DNA of 42,033 bases, from assembly GCF_001953305.1 (NCBI RefSeq), contig NZ_MTFE01000010.1, positions 4,365,289 through 4,407,321 on the forward strand. Reading direction: 5' to 3'. This DNA is from Cnuella takakiae. GTDB taxonomy: Bacteria; Bacteroidota; Bacteroidia; Chitinophagales; Chitinophagaceae. Positions 22,168-30,359 of this stretch are shown here, piece after piece (the stretch's first letter is position 1; every line of letters begins with the position of its first letter). The position numbers and the translations under genes were made by a program. Under the pieces are notes generated by a model, which searched no databases, was not told the DNA's origin, and saw nothing but the letters and a program-made list of their open reading frames with translations.

Positions 22168-23486
22168 TATTTCTTCAGCTTTAGGTATTGCAGAATTTCG
22201 TCGTACAGCCCGGCCTCATTGGCATACAGGGCGTAGTTACGTGCCGATGCCAGCCACTCCAGGGTGGTGGCGCGATGCTGTTTGGCTGCCTTCAGCAGGT
22301 CTTTGGTTTCAATAGGCTGAATGGCGCCCTTGGCCAGTGAATCCTGCAGTTTTTCTTCGATGGCGATATCGATTACCGCTTTCAGGTCGGCACCGGAGTA
22401 ATTATCGGTAGCCGCGGCAACTTTGGCGGCTTCAATTTTACCTACCGGCTTTTCGGCCAGCATCTGGTCCAGCATCTGGGTGCGGGCTTCCTTGTCGGGC
22501 GGCGCCACAAAGATTACCCGGTCGAAGCGGCCGGGGCGGCGAAAAGCGGCGTCTACGTTCCAGGGGGCATTGGTAGCCGCCAAAACCAGCACGCCTTCGT
22601 TGCTGCTTGCCACGCCGTCCAGTTCGGCCAGGAACTGGTTGATGACATGCCGGAGGGCATTGCCCTTCATATCGCTGCGGCTGGCACCCATGGCGTCCAC
22701 TTCATCAATAAAGAGCACGCAGGGCGCATTGCGGCGGGCGATTTCAAAAATTTCGTGGAGGTTCTTTTCGCTGTTGCCCATCCACATATCCAGTATGTCG
22801 TGTAGACCGATGGAGATGAACTTGGCGTCAATTTCACCTGCGGTGGCTTTTGCAATAAATGTTTTGCCACAACCCGGAGGGCCATACAGCAGGATGCCGC
22901 CACCGGCTTTTTTGCCAAAAGCCTTATACAGATCGGGGTTGCGGAGGGGTTCGATGATCTTCATCGAAATTTCTCGTTTCACCCTTTCCATGCCACCCAC
23001 ATGACTGAAGTTGACATCAGGCTTTTGCAAAAACCAGGTGTCGTCTTCGGGGAGCAGGCCGTCGTCTTCGTCGAAATCGAAGGGCGACTGTGCCGGCATG
23101 CGCAACTGGTTGTCCAGTTCGGGGTCGCTGAAGCCGGGATGCATGGCCAGTACCCGCTGGTAGAGGTCAACGGCATGGGCAATGCTTTTTTCCTGCACCA
23201 GGCATTTGATAAACCGGATTTGGTCGGTCAGGGGCAGCTCGTCGGCAAGCTGCTCGTAAATGATGGTGGCAGCAGAGTACTTGCCTGTTTCGTAATAACA
23301 GGCAGCCAGGCCCAACTTTGCCTCGCGGTTGCCATAGCTGATTTCGAGCACCTGCTGGTACTGCTCACCGGCATCGGCATAAAGTCCGTCCTGCAACAAC
23401 AGGCTGGCCACATGCATGCGCAGGGGTATATTTTCCGGCGAAATCGCCAGTGCGTCGAGGAGGTTTTGAATGATATCGTTTTTCAT
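22167..23486 (-). CDS. AAA+ ATPase with N-terminal TPR repeats
   Basis: 439 residues. Residues about 3-117 form three TPR-like repeats, followed by an acidic linker (DEDDGLLPEDD, about 138-149). The classical AAA domain has VGGMERVK near 163-170, Walker A GPPGCGKT 202-209, pore-loop MWMGNSEKNL near 234-243, Walker B CVLFIDEVDA 256-265, sensor 1 Asn306 in AATNAPW, arginine fingers near 317-323 (RPGRFDR) and sensor 2 SGADL near 364. It resembles Cdc48/Vps4/SpoVK-type unfoldases. The aromatic pore residue (Trp235) argues for substrate threading. It is coupled by a TAATG overlap to the TPR membrane gene. Substrate unknown. Confidence 0.92.
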   Translation of the reverse strand: MKNDIIQNLLDALAISPENIPLRMHVASLLLQDGLYADAGEQYQQVLEISYGNREAKLGLAACYYETGKYSAATIIYEQLADELPLTDQIRFIKCLVQEKSIAHAVDLYQRVLAMHPGFSDPELDNQLRMPAQSPFDFDEDDGLLPEDDTWFLQKPDVNFSHVGGMERVKREISMKIIEPLRNPDLYKAFGKKAGGGILLYGPPGCGKTFIAKATAGEIDAKFISIGLHDILDMWMGNSEKNLHEIFEIARRNAPCVLFIDEVDAMGASRSDMKGNALRHVINQFLAELDGVASSNEGVLVLAATNAPWNVDAAFRRPGRFDRVIFVAPPDKEARTQMLDQMLAEKPVGKIEAAKVAAATDNYSGADLKAVIDIAIEEKLQDSLAKGAIQPIETKDLLKAAKQHRATTLEWLASARNYALYANEAGLYDEILQYLKLKK

Positions 23487-23766
23487 AAGCAGCCTGAACC
23501 GCAGATTTCTATGATTTTAAAAGATTTGTAAGATGACTGCAGCCAATACCTGCCTACATTATCTACAGGCTTGCAAATAAAAAGGACGATGCCTTAAAAC
23601 CTGCAGTTTGCCTGTAGCGGAAACCCTACAAACGAATACTTAATGATACGAAATTACGGTTGTTCAGTAAAGGGTATTAAAGACTTGCCATTTCGATAGG
23701 GCTAAAACAGCCCGCAAACAGGAATGCAGTAGGATTTAAGTTCATACAAATCATTCCCTGATCATA
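23487..23766. other. Intergenic gap without a recognised element
   Basis: 280 nt between recN and the AAA-ATPase gene. AACCGCAGATTTCTATGATT near 23499-23518 echoes the 'GCAGATT' words seen at 3930 and 11193. No perfect TAnnTTTG box, terminator or gene was found here. Confidence 0.5.
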
Positions 23767-25425
23767 TTAATCTGCGGTCACCATTTCGCGTGCATTTTCC
23801 AGCGCCGCCGCCGAAGGCTTCTCGCCACTCATCATTTGGGCAATGGCCACAATGCGTTCGTCGGTACTGAGCATGCGCACACCCGTGGTCACGGTATCGG
23901 CCTTGGTATTTTTATACACAAAGAAATGCGCATCGGCACGGCCTGCAATCTGCGGCTGGTGCGTGATACAGATTACCTGGCGTGTACCTGCCAGGTCTTT
24001 CATGATGATGCCCACCTGCTTGGCGGCTTCCCCCGAAATACCGGTATCGATCTCGTCAAAGATCAGGGTGGGCAGGTCGATGCTTTGCGCGACCAGCGAC
24101 TTGATACACAACATCAGTCGGCTCAGTTCACCACCCGATGCCACTTTCCGCAAGGGATTGAAATTGTTGCTCCGGTTGGCATCAAACAAAAACTCCACTT
24201 CATCAAAACCGGTGGCATTGAGCCCAACTTTCTTGATGTCCACGCGGATGCGGGCATTGGGCATCCCCACCTGCCGCAGCATGGCATCCACTTTTTCCTG
24301 GAGCGGTGCCACCACCTTTTTACGGGCGGCTGAAATCTTTTCGGCAGCAGCTTCGGCTTCGGACAGCAGGTGCTTGTATTCTGCTTCCGCCTTTTGGATG
24401 GCCTCGTCGATATTGAGTACCGCCTGTAGCTTTTCGTTCAGCGCATCGCGGATGGCCAGGAGTTCGTTGGTGGTTTTCACCCCATGCTTTTTCAGGAGCT
24501 TATAACCCAAAGAAAGCCGGTCGTTCAGTTGCTCAATGGTGGCGGGGTCAAAATTGATATCGCCATGTACGCGGTCTACTTCGTCGGCAATATCCTGCAG
24601 TTCGATATAGGCCGACTCAATGCGCTTTACCAACTCGGGCAGCAGCGGGTGCAGCTCGGCATATTGCTGCAGGGAAGCGTACAAAGCTTTTAGTTGGCGG
24701 GTAACGGGTTCCTCGCTCTCAGCCAGCTCGTAATAGCCTTTAGCCAGTGCTGTTTTGATGCCCTCGGCGTTGTTGAGCAGCTTCAGTTCTGTTTCACTTT
24801 CTTCCAGTTCGTCGGGACGAAAACCAGCTTCATCCAGCTCGCTGAACTGAAACTGGTGGTAGTCGAACTCTTTGTCAAATTGAGTCTTTTGCTCGCGGAG
24901 GGCCTCAAACCTGCGGCGGGCAGCCTGCGCATCGGTGTAAAGACGCTGGTAAGCTTTTATAGCGGCGGCATTTCCGCCAAGTGCATCCAGCACTTCGCGC
25001 TGAAAATCGCTTTCGCCCAGCTCCAGGGTATCAAACTGCTGGTGCAGGTCTACCAGCATATTGGTTACCTGCTGCAGCTGCGACAGGTTTACAGGTGTAT
25101 CGTTTACAAAAGCGCGGCTCTTGCCGCTGGGTTGTATTTCGCGGCGTACCACCACTTCGGCTTCTTCGGGGTCGAGGTCGGCTTCGCGGAGCAACTCGGC
25201 CACGCCATCATTATCGTTGGAAAAAACACCTTCCACCACGCACTTGCGTTCGCGGTTGCGCAGCGAGCCGGTTTCGGCACGCTGTCCCAGGATCAGGCCG
25301 AGGGCGCCCATGATGATGGACTTACCCGCACCAGTTTCACCTGTAAGTATGTTGAGGTTGCCGGAAAAGTCAATTTCCAGCTCGTCGATGATGGCGTAAT
25401 TGTTTATCAGCAGTTTCTTTAGCAT
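23767..25425 (-). CDS. recN: DNA repair protein RecN
   Basis: SMC-like ATPase acting early at double-strand breaks. The start is 25425 (MLKKLLINNYAIIDELEIDF), giving 552 residues, the standard RecN length; the longer frame from 25482 adds an unlikely Cys/Phe-rich head. Walker A GETGAGKS lies near 31-38. A long coiled coil fills the middle (about 150-360). The C-terminal half has SGGELSRLMLCIKSL (signature), LIFDEIDTGISG (Walker B) and ICITHQPQIA (H-loop). No operon partner is apparent. Confidence 0.96.
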   Translation of the reverse strand: MLKKLLINNYAIIDELEIDFSGNLNILTGETGAGKSIIMGALGLILGQRAETGSLRNRERKCVVEGVFSNDNDGVAELLREADLDPEEAEVVVRREIQPSGKSRAFVNDTPVNLSQLQQVTNMLVDLHQQFDTLELGESDFQREVLDALGGNAAAIKAYQRLYTDAQAARRRFEALREQKTQFDKEFDYHQFQFSELDEAGFRPDELEESETELKLLNNAEGIKTALAKGYYELAESEEPVTRQLKALYASLQQYAELHPLLPELVKRIESAYIELQDIADEVDRVHGDINFDPATIEQLNDRLSLGYKLLKKHGVKTTNELLAIRDALNEKLQAVLNIDEAIQKAEAEYKHLLSEAEAAAEKISAARKKVVAPLQEKVDAMLRQVGMPNARIRVDIKKVGLNATGFDEVEFLFDANRSNNFNPLRKVASGGELSRLMLCIKSLVAQSIDLPTLIFDEIDTGISGEAAKQVGIIMKDLAGTRQVICITHQPQIAGRADAHFFVYKNTKADTVTTGVRMLSTDERIVAIAQMMSGEKPSAAALENAREMVTAD

Positions 25426-25566
25426 AGGAAGTACCCGAAAGGTGCCGGCAATAAAGCTTTTGCAGAAAAAACAGGATTGCAAATGCCCGCTGCAACCACC
25501 TTTTTGCGGAGCGGCAAATTAATCAAAGCACCCCATATTGGCGGGTGCAATTCGATAGAGATATGA

Positions 25567-25594
25567 TAAAAAAAGCCGCTCCCAATGGAACGGC
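25567..25594 (-). terminator. Terminator of the zinc-ribbon gene
   Basis: On the minus strand GCCGTTCC pairs with GGAGCGGC (one G-T pair) across a short loop, followed by seven T. It stands 54 nt after the stop at 25648. Confidence 0.8.
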
Positions 25595-25647
25595 CCTATA
25601 TTATCTGCACGGATCCCGAAACCAGCAACTGGCAACCGGAAGTCCGC

Positions 25648-26403
25648 TTATTTTACTTCGATGCTGTCGTTAAGGTCGGCATCAACCAGGATGCGGCCAC
25701 AGTTTTCGCAAACCATGATCTTTTTGCGCTGTTTGATCTCGCTCTGCTTTTGGGGAGGGATGCTGTAGAAGCAACCGCCGCAGGCATCACGCTCAACGGG
25801 CACAACAGCAAGGCCATTGCGGTAGTTGTTGCGAATTTTGATATAAGAAGCCAGCAGGCGTGGATCTACGTCTTTGCTCGCGGTTTCAGCCCTAGTGCTG
25901 TACTGGGTTTCTTCCTCTTCGGTAGAAGCGATGATTTTTTCCAGCTCGCCTTTTTTGCTGTTGAGTACACCTTCTTTGCTGGCGATGGCCTTTTTAGCTT
26001 TTTCCAGCAGCACGGCTTTCTCGGAAATCTCCTCGTTGGCGTCTTTGATGTGCTTTTCGCAAAGCTTCACTTCCAACTGCTGCATTTCGATTTCCTTGTT
26101 AATGGCTTCGAACTCGCGGTTGTTTTTTACGTTTTCGCTTTGCTTTTCGTATTTAGCGATCAGCTCCTGGGCGTCCTTAATCGCGTTGCGCTTTTGCTCA
26201 ATGAACTCGGTAATACCGTTTATCTCTTCTTCCACACGCAGCTGGCGGGCATGCAAGCCCTGGATCTCGTCTTCGAGGTCGGCCACTTCAATGGGAAGCT
26301 CGCCTTTCAGGATACGGATTTCATCCAGCTTGGATTCGATTTTCTGCAGCGTCACCAGGGAAGTGAGCTTTTCTTCAACCGAAAACTCTTTTACGTTAGC
26401 CAT
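25648..26403 (-). CDS. Coiled-coil zinc-ribbon protein (DUF164/CT398 type)
   Basis: 251 residues. About residues 10-180 form a long alpha-helical hairpin coiled coil, rich in Glu and Lys. The C-terminus is a C4 zinc ribbon: CGGC near 208-211 and CENC near 234-237. This is the layout of the DUF164/CT398 (CdsZ) family. Members have been linked to secretion and sigma-54 contacts in Chlamydia, but the role in Bacteroidota is not settled. It follows the NIF3-family gene on the same strand, a pairing that recurs in other bacteria, across a word-repeat hairpin. Confidence 0.9.
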   Translation of the reverse strand: MANVKEFSVEEKLTSLVTLQKIESKLDEIRILKGELPIEVADLEDEIQGLHARQLRVEEEINGITEFIEQKRNAIKDAQELIAKYEKQSENVKNNREFEAINKEIEMQQLEVKLCEKHIKDANEEISEKAVLLEKAKKAIASKEGVLNSKKGELEKIIASTEEEETQYSTRAETASKDVDPRLLASYIKIRNNYRNGLAVVPVERDACGGCFYSIPPQKQSEIKQRKKIMVCENCGRILVDADLNDSIEVK

Positions 26404-26434
26404 ATTGGGAATGTGTGTTTTTGTTGTCGTGAAA

Positions 26435-26525
26435 CGTGAATGGGCAATGGTAAATGGTCAATTGTCAATGGGAACCAAGGTATTGGGAATGTATTACATT
26501 CACCATTCCCGATTCACCATTCACG
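26435..26525. repeat. Inverted word-repeat pair (AATGGTGAATGG family)
   Basis: The left arm (26435-26470, CGTGAATGGGCAATGGTAAA words) pairs imperfectly with the right arm (26497-26525, CATTCACCATTCCCGATTCA). The stop codon of the NIF3 gene (TGA, 26521-26523) is inside the right arm. Confidence 0.82.
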
Positions 26526-27618
26526 AAAAATACCGCACCGGATTGGTATCCACGCTTGTTTTAAGGACGGCAAAGGTAGGGATTTTTCCTACCAAAAGGT
26601 CATACAGCAGGTCGACGGTAAACTGCTCGCTTTCGTAGTGACCGATATCAGCCAGCACCATGCGGCCTTCGGCATCGAAGAACTCGTGGTATTTAACATC
26701 GGCCGTAATATAAATATCTGCGCCCTGTGCAAGTGCAGTCCCGGAAAGGAAAGAACCGGCACCACCGCAAACGGCTACCTTTTTTATGGGCTTGCCCTGC
26801 AGTGCAGTATGACGCACCACCGGCACCCGGAAGGTTTCTTTTAGTTGTTTTAAAAAAGAAGCTTCATCCATGGCTTCCGGCAGTTCGCCAATCACCCCAG
26901 AACCGATACCCTGGTGTACGTTTTCCATGGTAAAAATATCGTAGGCTACCTCCTCGTAGGGATGGTTGTCTTTTAACGCCTTGATGATCTGGTACTCGAG
27001 GTAATAGGGATAAACAATTTCGATCTTGGCTTCCCGTTCTTCGTGCCGCTTGCCCACTTCACCCACATAGGGATTGGCGCCTTCCTCCGCCTTGAAGGTT
27101 CCGGTGCCTTCACTGTTGAAACTGCATTCGGCATACTGGCCAATATGGCCGGCGCCCCCGGCAAAAAGGGCCTGCCTAACGTCTTCAGCTTTATCAAGGG
27201 GCGCAAAAGTGATGAGGCGGCGGAGCACCTTTCGCTTTGGGCTGAGGATGGTTATATTTTCTAAACCCAGCTTTTCGGCAATTTTTCCATTTACCCCCAG
27301 CACCACGTTATCGAGGTTTGTATGGGCTGCATAAATGGCAATATCCCCTTTGATGGCTTCGATCACCGCCTGCTCGATATAGTTTTTGCCATTAAGCTTT
27401 TTGAGTCCTTTGAAAACAATAGGATGATGGGCAATAACGAGGTTGCAGCCTTTTTGCACCGCCTCGCGGATCACCTCCACGGTAGCATCGAGGCAGATAA
27501 GGGCACCGGTACATGCCCAGCCCCGCTGCCCGGTAATCAGGCCTGCATTGTCCCAGTCCTCCTGCAGTTCGGGAGCCGCAAATCGTTCTATATGCAGCAG
27601 GATATCATTGATGTTCAT
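26521..27618 (-). CDS. Nif3-like dinuclear metal center protein (YqfO type)
   Basis: 365 residues from the start at 27618 (MNINDILLHIERFAAPELQE); the longer frame to 27645 is not needed. The NIF3 metal-binding histidines and acids are visible: VIAHHPIVFKGLK near 64-76, YAAHTNLDN near 105-113 and LADIGHYESEQF near the C-terminus. The size includes the central PII-like insert (about 125-235) of the YqfO subgroup. Family biochemistry is uncertain, although GTP cyclohydrolase I type 2 names are used. The promoter box TACTTTTG lies at 27647-27654 with a 28-nt leader. The stop codon is contained in a repeat arm. Confidence 0.93.
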   Translation of the reverse strand: MNINDILLHIERFAAPELQEDWDNAGLITGQRGWACTGALICLDATVEVIREAVQKGCNLVIAHHPIVFKGLKKLNGKNYIEQAVIEAIKGDIAIYAAHTNLDNVVLGVNGKIAEKLGLENITILSPKRKVLRRLITFAPLDKAEDVRQALFAGGAGHIGQYAECSFNSEGTGTFKAEEGANPYVGEVGKRHEEREAKIEIVYPYYLEYQIIKALKDNHPYEEVAYDIFTMENVHQGIGSGVIGELPEAMDEASFLKQLKETFRVPVVRHTALQGKPIKKVAVCGGAGSFLSGTALAQGADIYITADVKYHEFFDAEGRMVLADIGHYESEQFTVDLLYDLLVGKIPTFAVLKTSVDTNPVRYFS

Positions 27619-27646
27619 CGGGCTGGTATTGGTTTTAGCTATCAAT

Positions 27647-27654
27647 CAAAAGTA
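27647..27654 (-). promoter_or_regulatory. -7 box of the NIF3 gene (TACTTTTG)
   Basis: Perfect TAnnTTTG on the minus strand, 28 nt before the ATG at 27618, in the divergent gap with the M32 gene. Confidence 0.6.
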
Positions 27655-27671
27655 AAGGGAAACCCCGGAGT

Positions 27672-27708
27672 ATCGACCATGGACTATGGACCATTGTCCA
27701 TGGTCGAT
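27672..27708. repeat. Palindromic word repeat (GACCATGGAC...GTCCATGGTC)
   Basis: ATCGACCATGGAC (27672-27684) pairs perfectly with 27696-27708 around 11 nt. Related words (CCCATTGTCCATTCCC) follow to 27725. It lies between the two divergent -7 boxes of the NIF3 and M32 genes. Confidence 0.88.
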
Positions 27709-27745
27709 TTCCCATTGTCCATTCCCTTGCAAACATCCAACCCCT

Positions 27746-27753
27746 TAGTTTTG
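27746..27753 (+). promoter_or_regulatory. -7 box of the M32 gene (TAGTTTTG)
   Basis: Perfect TAnnTTTG only 4 nt before the ATG, with a TTG 16 nt upstream (27727-27729). This predicts a leaderless mRNA. Confidence 0.7.
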
Positions 27754-27757
27754 CCCC

Positions 27758-29260
27758 ATGTCAAATACCCGGGAGCTTTACCAGCAGTATCAGGAAGAAA
27801 TGGCCCAGCTGGCCGATGTGCGTTTTACCGGTGCCGTTTTGCAGTGGGACCAGGAAACCTACCTGCCCGCCAAAGGCGCGGAGTTTCGTGGCCGGCAGCT
27901 TAGCACCTTGTCCGAAATTGCCCACCGCATGGCCACCTCCGAAAAGCTGGGCGCCCTGCTGCATGAACTACAGGGCAGCGATGGCTTGACACCTGCAGAA
28001 CAGAAAAATGTGCAACTCACCTGGGAGGACTTTTCCAAACAACAGAAATACCCCGCGGCATTTGTACGCCAACTGTCCGATGCCATCAACAAGGCCTTTC
28101 ACGCCTGGATGGAAGCCCGAAAGGCCAACAACTTTGGCGTTTTTGAAAAAGACCTGGATGCCTTGCTGCAGTTGAAAAAGCAGGAAGCAAGCCTGCTGGG
28201 TTATACAGGCCACCCCTACAATGCCTTACTCAATGAGTATGAAAAAGGCGCTACCGTAGAGGGGATCGACCGGAGTTTTGCAGCCATCCTGCCGCAGCTT
28301 AAAAACCTGTTGGACCGCATCACCAGCCGTCCACAAGTAGCGGATGCATTTTTGCAAAAAACTTACCCCAAAGACAAGCAATGGGAATGGGGTATGTGGC
28401 TGGTGCAGCAACTGAACTATGACCTGGCGGCTGGACGGCAGGATATCAGCGAACACCCGTTCTCTACTTCCTTCAACCCGCAGGATGTGCGCATCACCAC
28501 CCGGGTAGATGAACAGGATTTTGCCAACATGACCTGGAGCACCATCCACGAAGTAGGTCATGCATTATACGAACAAGGCTTGCCCACGGAAGGTTATGGG
28601 CTGCCCTCAGGAGAAGCCTGCTCCTACTCCATTCATGAATCGCAATCGCGGTTATGGGAAAACAATGTCGGCCGCAGCCGCGGCTTCTGGCAGCACTTCC
28701 TGCCCGAACTGAAACGTTATTTTCCAGATCAGTTAGGGGATATTGACCTTGATACTTTTTACCGGGGCATCAACAAAGTACAGCCATCGCTTATCCGCAC
28801 GGAAGCCGACGAAATCACCTATCACTTTCATGTAGCCATCCGGTACGAACTGGAAAAGCAACTGCTGGATGGCAGCCTGGCTACTGCCGATATACCGGCA
28901 TACTGGAACGAGCACTATCAAAAGTACCTGGGCATCACCGTACCGGACGATAAGCGGGGTTGCCTTCAGGACGTACACTGGAGCCATGGTTCCTTTGGCT
29001 ACTTCCCTACCTACAGTTTGGGTTCCTTTTATGCCGCACAATTCTACCACGCCGCAACGGAGGCCAATGCGGGTTTGGTAAGCGAAATCAAAAACGGAAA
29101 CACCGCCAACCTGCTGTCCTGGCTACGCGAAAAAGTACATGCCAGCGGGAGGTTGCATACGAGCGAGGAACTATGTACCCAGGTTAGTAGCAAGGCTTTG
29201 GATGCCAGTGTTTTTCTCCACTACCTGGAGACCAAATACCAGTTTATCTATGGCCTTTGA
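27758..29260 (+). CDS. M32 family metallocarboxypeptidase
   Basis: Removes C-terminal residues from peptides; cytoplasmic and zinc- or cobalt-dependent. The 500 residues carry all M32 marks: HPF at 233-235, DVRIT at 243-247, the zinc motif HEVGH (His264, Glu265, His268) and HESQSR at 293-298 with Glu294 as third ligand. Length is standard for the Taq carboxypeptidase family. It is divergent from the NIF3 gene and 63 nt upstream of the peroxiredoxin gene with no terminator between, so partial cotranscription is possible. Confidence 0.95.
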   Translation: MSNTRELYQQYQEEMAQLADVRFTGAVLQWDQETYLPAKGAEFRGRQLSTLSEIAHRMATSEKLGALLHELQGSDGLTPAEQKNVQLTWEDFSKQQKYPAAFVRQLSDAINKAFHAWMEARKANNFGVFEKDLDALLQLKKQEASLLGYTGHPYNALLNEYEKGATVEGIDRSFAAILPQLKNLLDRITSRPQVADAFLQKTYPKDKQWEWGMWLVQQLNYDLAAGRQDISEHPFSTSFNPQDVRITTRVDEQDFANMTWSTIHEVGHALYEQGLPTEGYGLPSGEACSYSIHESQSRLWENNVGRSRGFWQHFLPELKRYFPDQLGDIDLDTFYRGINKVQPSLIRTEADEITYHFHVAIRYELEKQLLDGSLATADIPAYWNEHYQKYLGITVPDDKRGCLQDVHWSHGSFGYFPTYSLGSFYAAQFYHAATEANAGLVSEIKNGNTANLLSWLREKVHASGRLHTSEELCTQVSSKALDASVFLHYLETKYQFIYGL

Positions 29261-29323
29261 TACTTTTTATTTTACAACTTAATTCAGGCAATAATTGTTG
29301 CTTGAACAAATAATGCAATCAAT

Positions 29324-29800
29324 ATGGCAATTCAAATCGGTCAGCAAGCACCCGACTTTACCCTCGTAAACATTGAAAAACAACCGGTAAGCCTTTCCTC
29401 TTTTAAAGGGCAAAACGTGGTACTCCTGTTTTTCCCCCTGGCTTTTTCTTCGGTGTGCACCGCGGAACTGTGCAGTGTTCGCGATGAAATGGCGCGTTAC
29501 AACAACCTGGAAACAAAGGTGATCGGCATTTCCATTGATTCGCTGTTTACCCTCGCCAAGTACAAAGAAGACCAGCAATACAATTTCGAGCTGCTCAGCG
29601 ATTTCAATAAGGAGGTTTCTGCGGCTTATGGCGCCCTGTACAGCGAGTTCTTTGGCATGAAAGGTGTGTCAAAAAGAGCAGCATTTGTTATTGACCGCGA
29701 AGGAGTGGTACGCTACGCCGAAGTATTGGAAGATGCAGGCCAACAGCCCAATTTTACACTAATCCTTAAAACACTTGAGGAATTACCCTTAACTGTTTGA
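29324..29800 (+). CDS. Peroxiredoxin (AhpC/TSA or PrxQ-like)
   Basis: Thiol peroxidase of 158 residues. The peroxidatic site reads PLAFSSVC with Cys45, and Cys50 lies five residues on, the C-x4-C arrangement of PrxQ/BCP-like atypical two-cysteine enzymes. The S replaces the usual Thr of PxxxTxxC. A thioredoxin fold runs through FKGQNVVLLFFP and the C-terminal VIDREGVVRYAEV. Closer assignment to AhpE or PrxQ is not certain. No signal peptide. The start at 29324 lacks a Shine-Dalgarno sequence, like its neighbours. Confidence 0.92.
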   Translation: MAIQIGQQAPDFTLVNIEKQPVSLSSFKGQNVVLLFFPLAFSSVCTAELCSVRDEMARYNNLETKVIGISIDSLFTLAKYKEDQQYNFELLSDFNKEVSAAYGALYSEFFGMKGVSKRAAFVIDREGVVRYAEVLEDAGQQPNFTLILKTLEELPLTV

Positions 29801-29884
29801 CAAAATCTTCTACTTTTTCGGCAAACCCTTTGCACTTGTATGCAAAAAATCTAATTTGCTCATAATAAACCAAGAGGGGGTTCG

Positions 29885-30220
29885 TTGAAGAGAGTTTTAC
29901 TTATACTGTCCGTTTTACTGATAACCGTTTTTAACCTGGCTGCCCAGCCCAAAACCTCAGGTTTTGATGCGGCGCCCATTTTGAGGTTCTATCCCAACCC
30001 GGCTACCAGTATCGTGTCGTTCGACTTTCAGAAAAGTTACGACCGTGGTTATTCCATTCAGGTATATAGCTTTTTGGGCAAGAAAATGTTTGAAGCGAGT
30101 AATATCAGTTCCAAATCAACCATCAACCTGAACGATTTTAATCGCGGCATCTATATCTACCAATTATATGATAAAGCCGGAAAGCTGGTGGAGTCGGGAA
30201 AGTTCCAGGTGAGCAAGTGA
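29885..30220 (+). CDS. Mini-protein made of a type IX sorting domain
   Basis: 111 residues from a TTG start (29885); no ATG is available in frame. A signal peptide ends near residue 20-22 (LLITVFNLAAQ). After about 10 residues, the rest is the Por/type IX secretion C-terminal sorting domain, type A: ILRFYPNPATSIVSFDF, then YSIQVYSFLGK, and the ending NRGIYIYQLYDKAGKLVESG, KFQVSK. There is no cargo domain. It could be a decoy, a regulator, or a remnant of a larger protein, but the frame is intact. The stop codon lies inside a GAGTGATGA word-repeat arm. Upstream CTAATTTG is only a weak -7 box. Confidence 0.85.
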   Translation: MKRVLLILSVLLITVFNLAAQPKTSGFDAAPILRFYPNPATSIVSFDFQKSYDRGYSIQVYSFLGKKMFEASNISSKSTINLNDFNRGIYIYQLYDKAGKLVESGKFQVSK

Positions 30221-30359
30221 GATGGTGAGTGATGAGTAATGAATGATGAATAGTTAAAGCAAATGTTTGAAGATAAAAGAAGAGGTCGGCAGATAACTGC
30301 CGGCCTCTTCTTTTATCTAGGTTTTCATCACTCATCACTCACTACTCCTCACTCCTCAC
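30217..30359. repeat. Inverted word-repeat pair (GAGTGATGAG family) bracketing a terminator
   Basis: The left arm (30217-30253, GTGAGATGGTGAGTGATGAG words) pairs imperfectly with the right arm (30326-30359, CATCACTCATCACTCACT). Each arm contains the stop codon of its neighbour: TGA at 30218-30220 for the sorting-domain gene and at 30356-30358 for the methyltransferase gene. A 22-bp terminator lies in between. Confidence 0.9.
30271..30318. terminator. Bidirectional terminator, 22-bp stem
   Basis: AGATAAAAGAAGAGG plus TCGGCAG (30271-30292) pairs with 30297-30318 around ATAA, with one G-T pair. A and T runs lie at both feet, between two converging genes. Confidence 0.9.
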
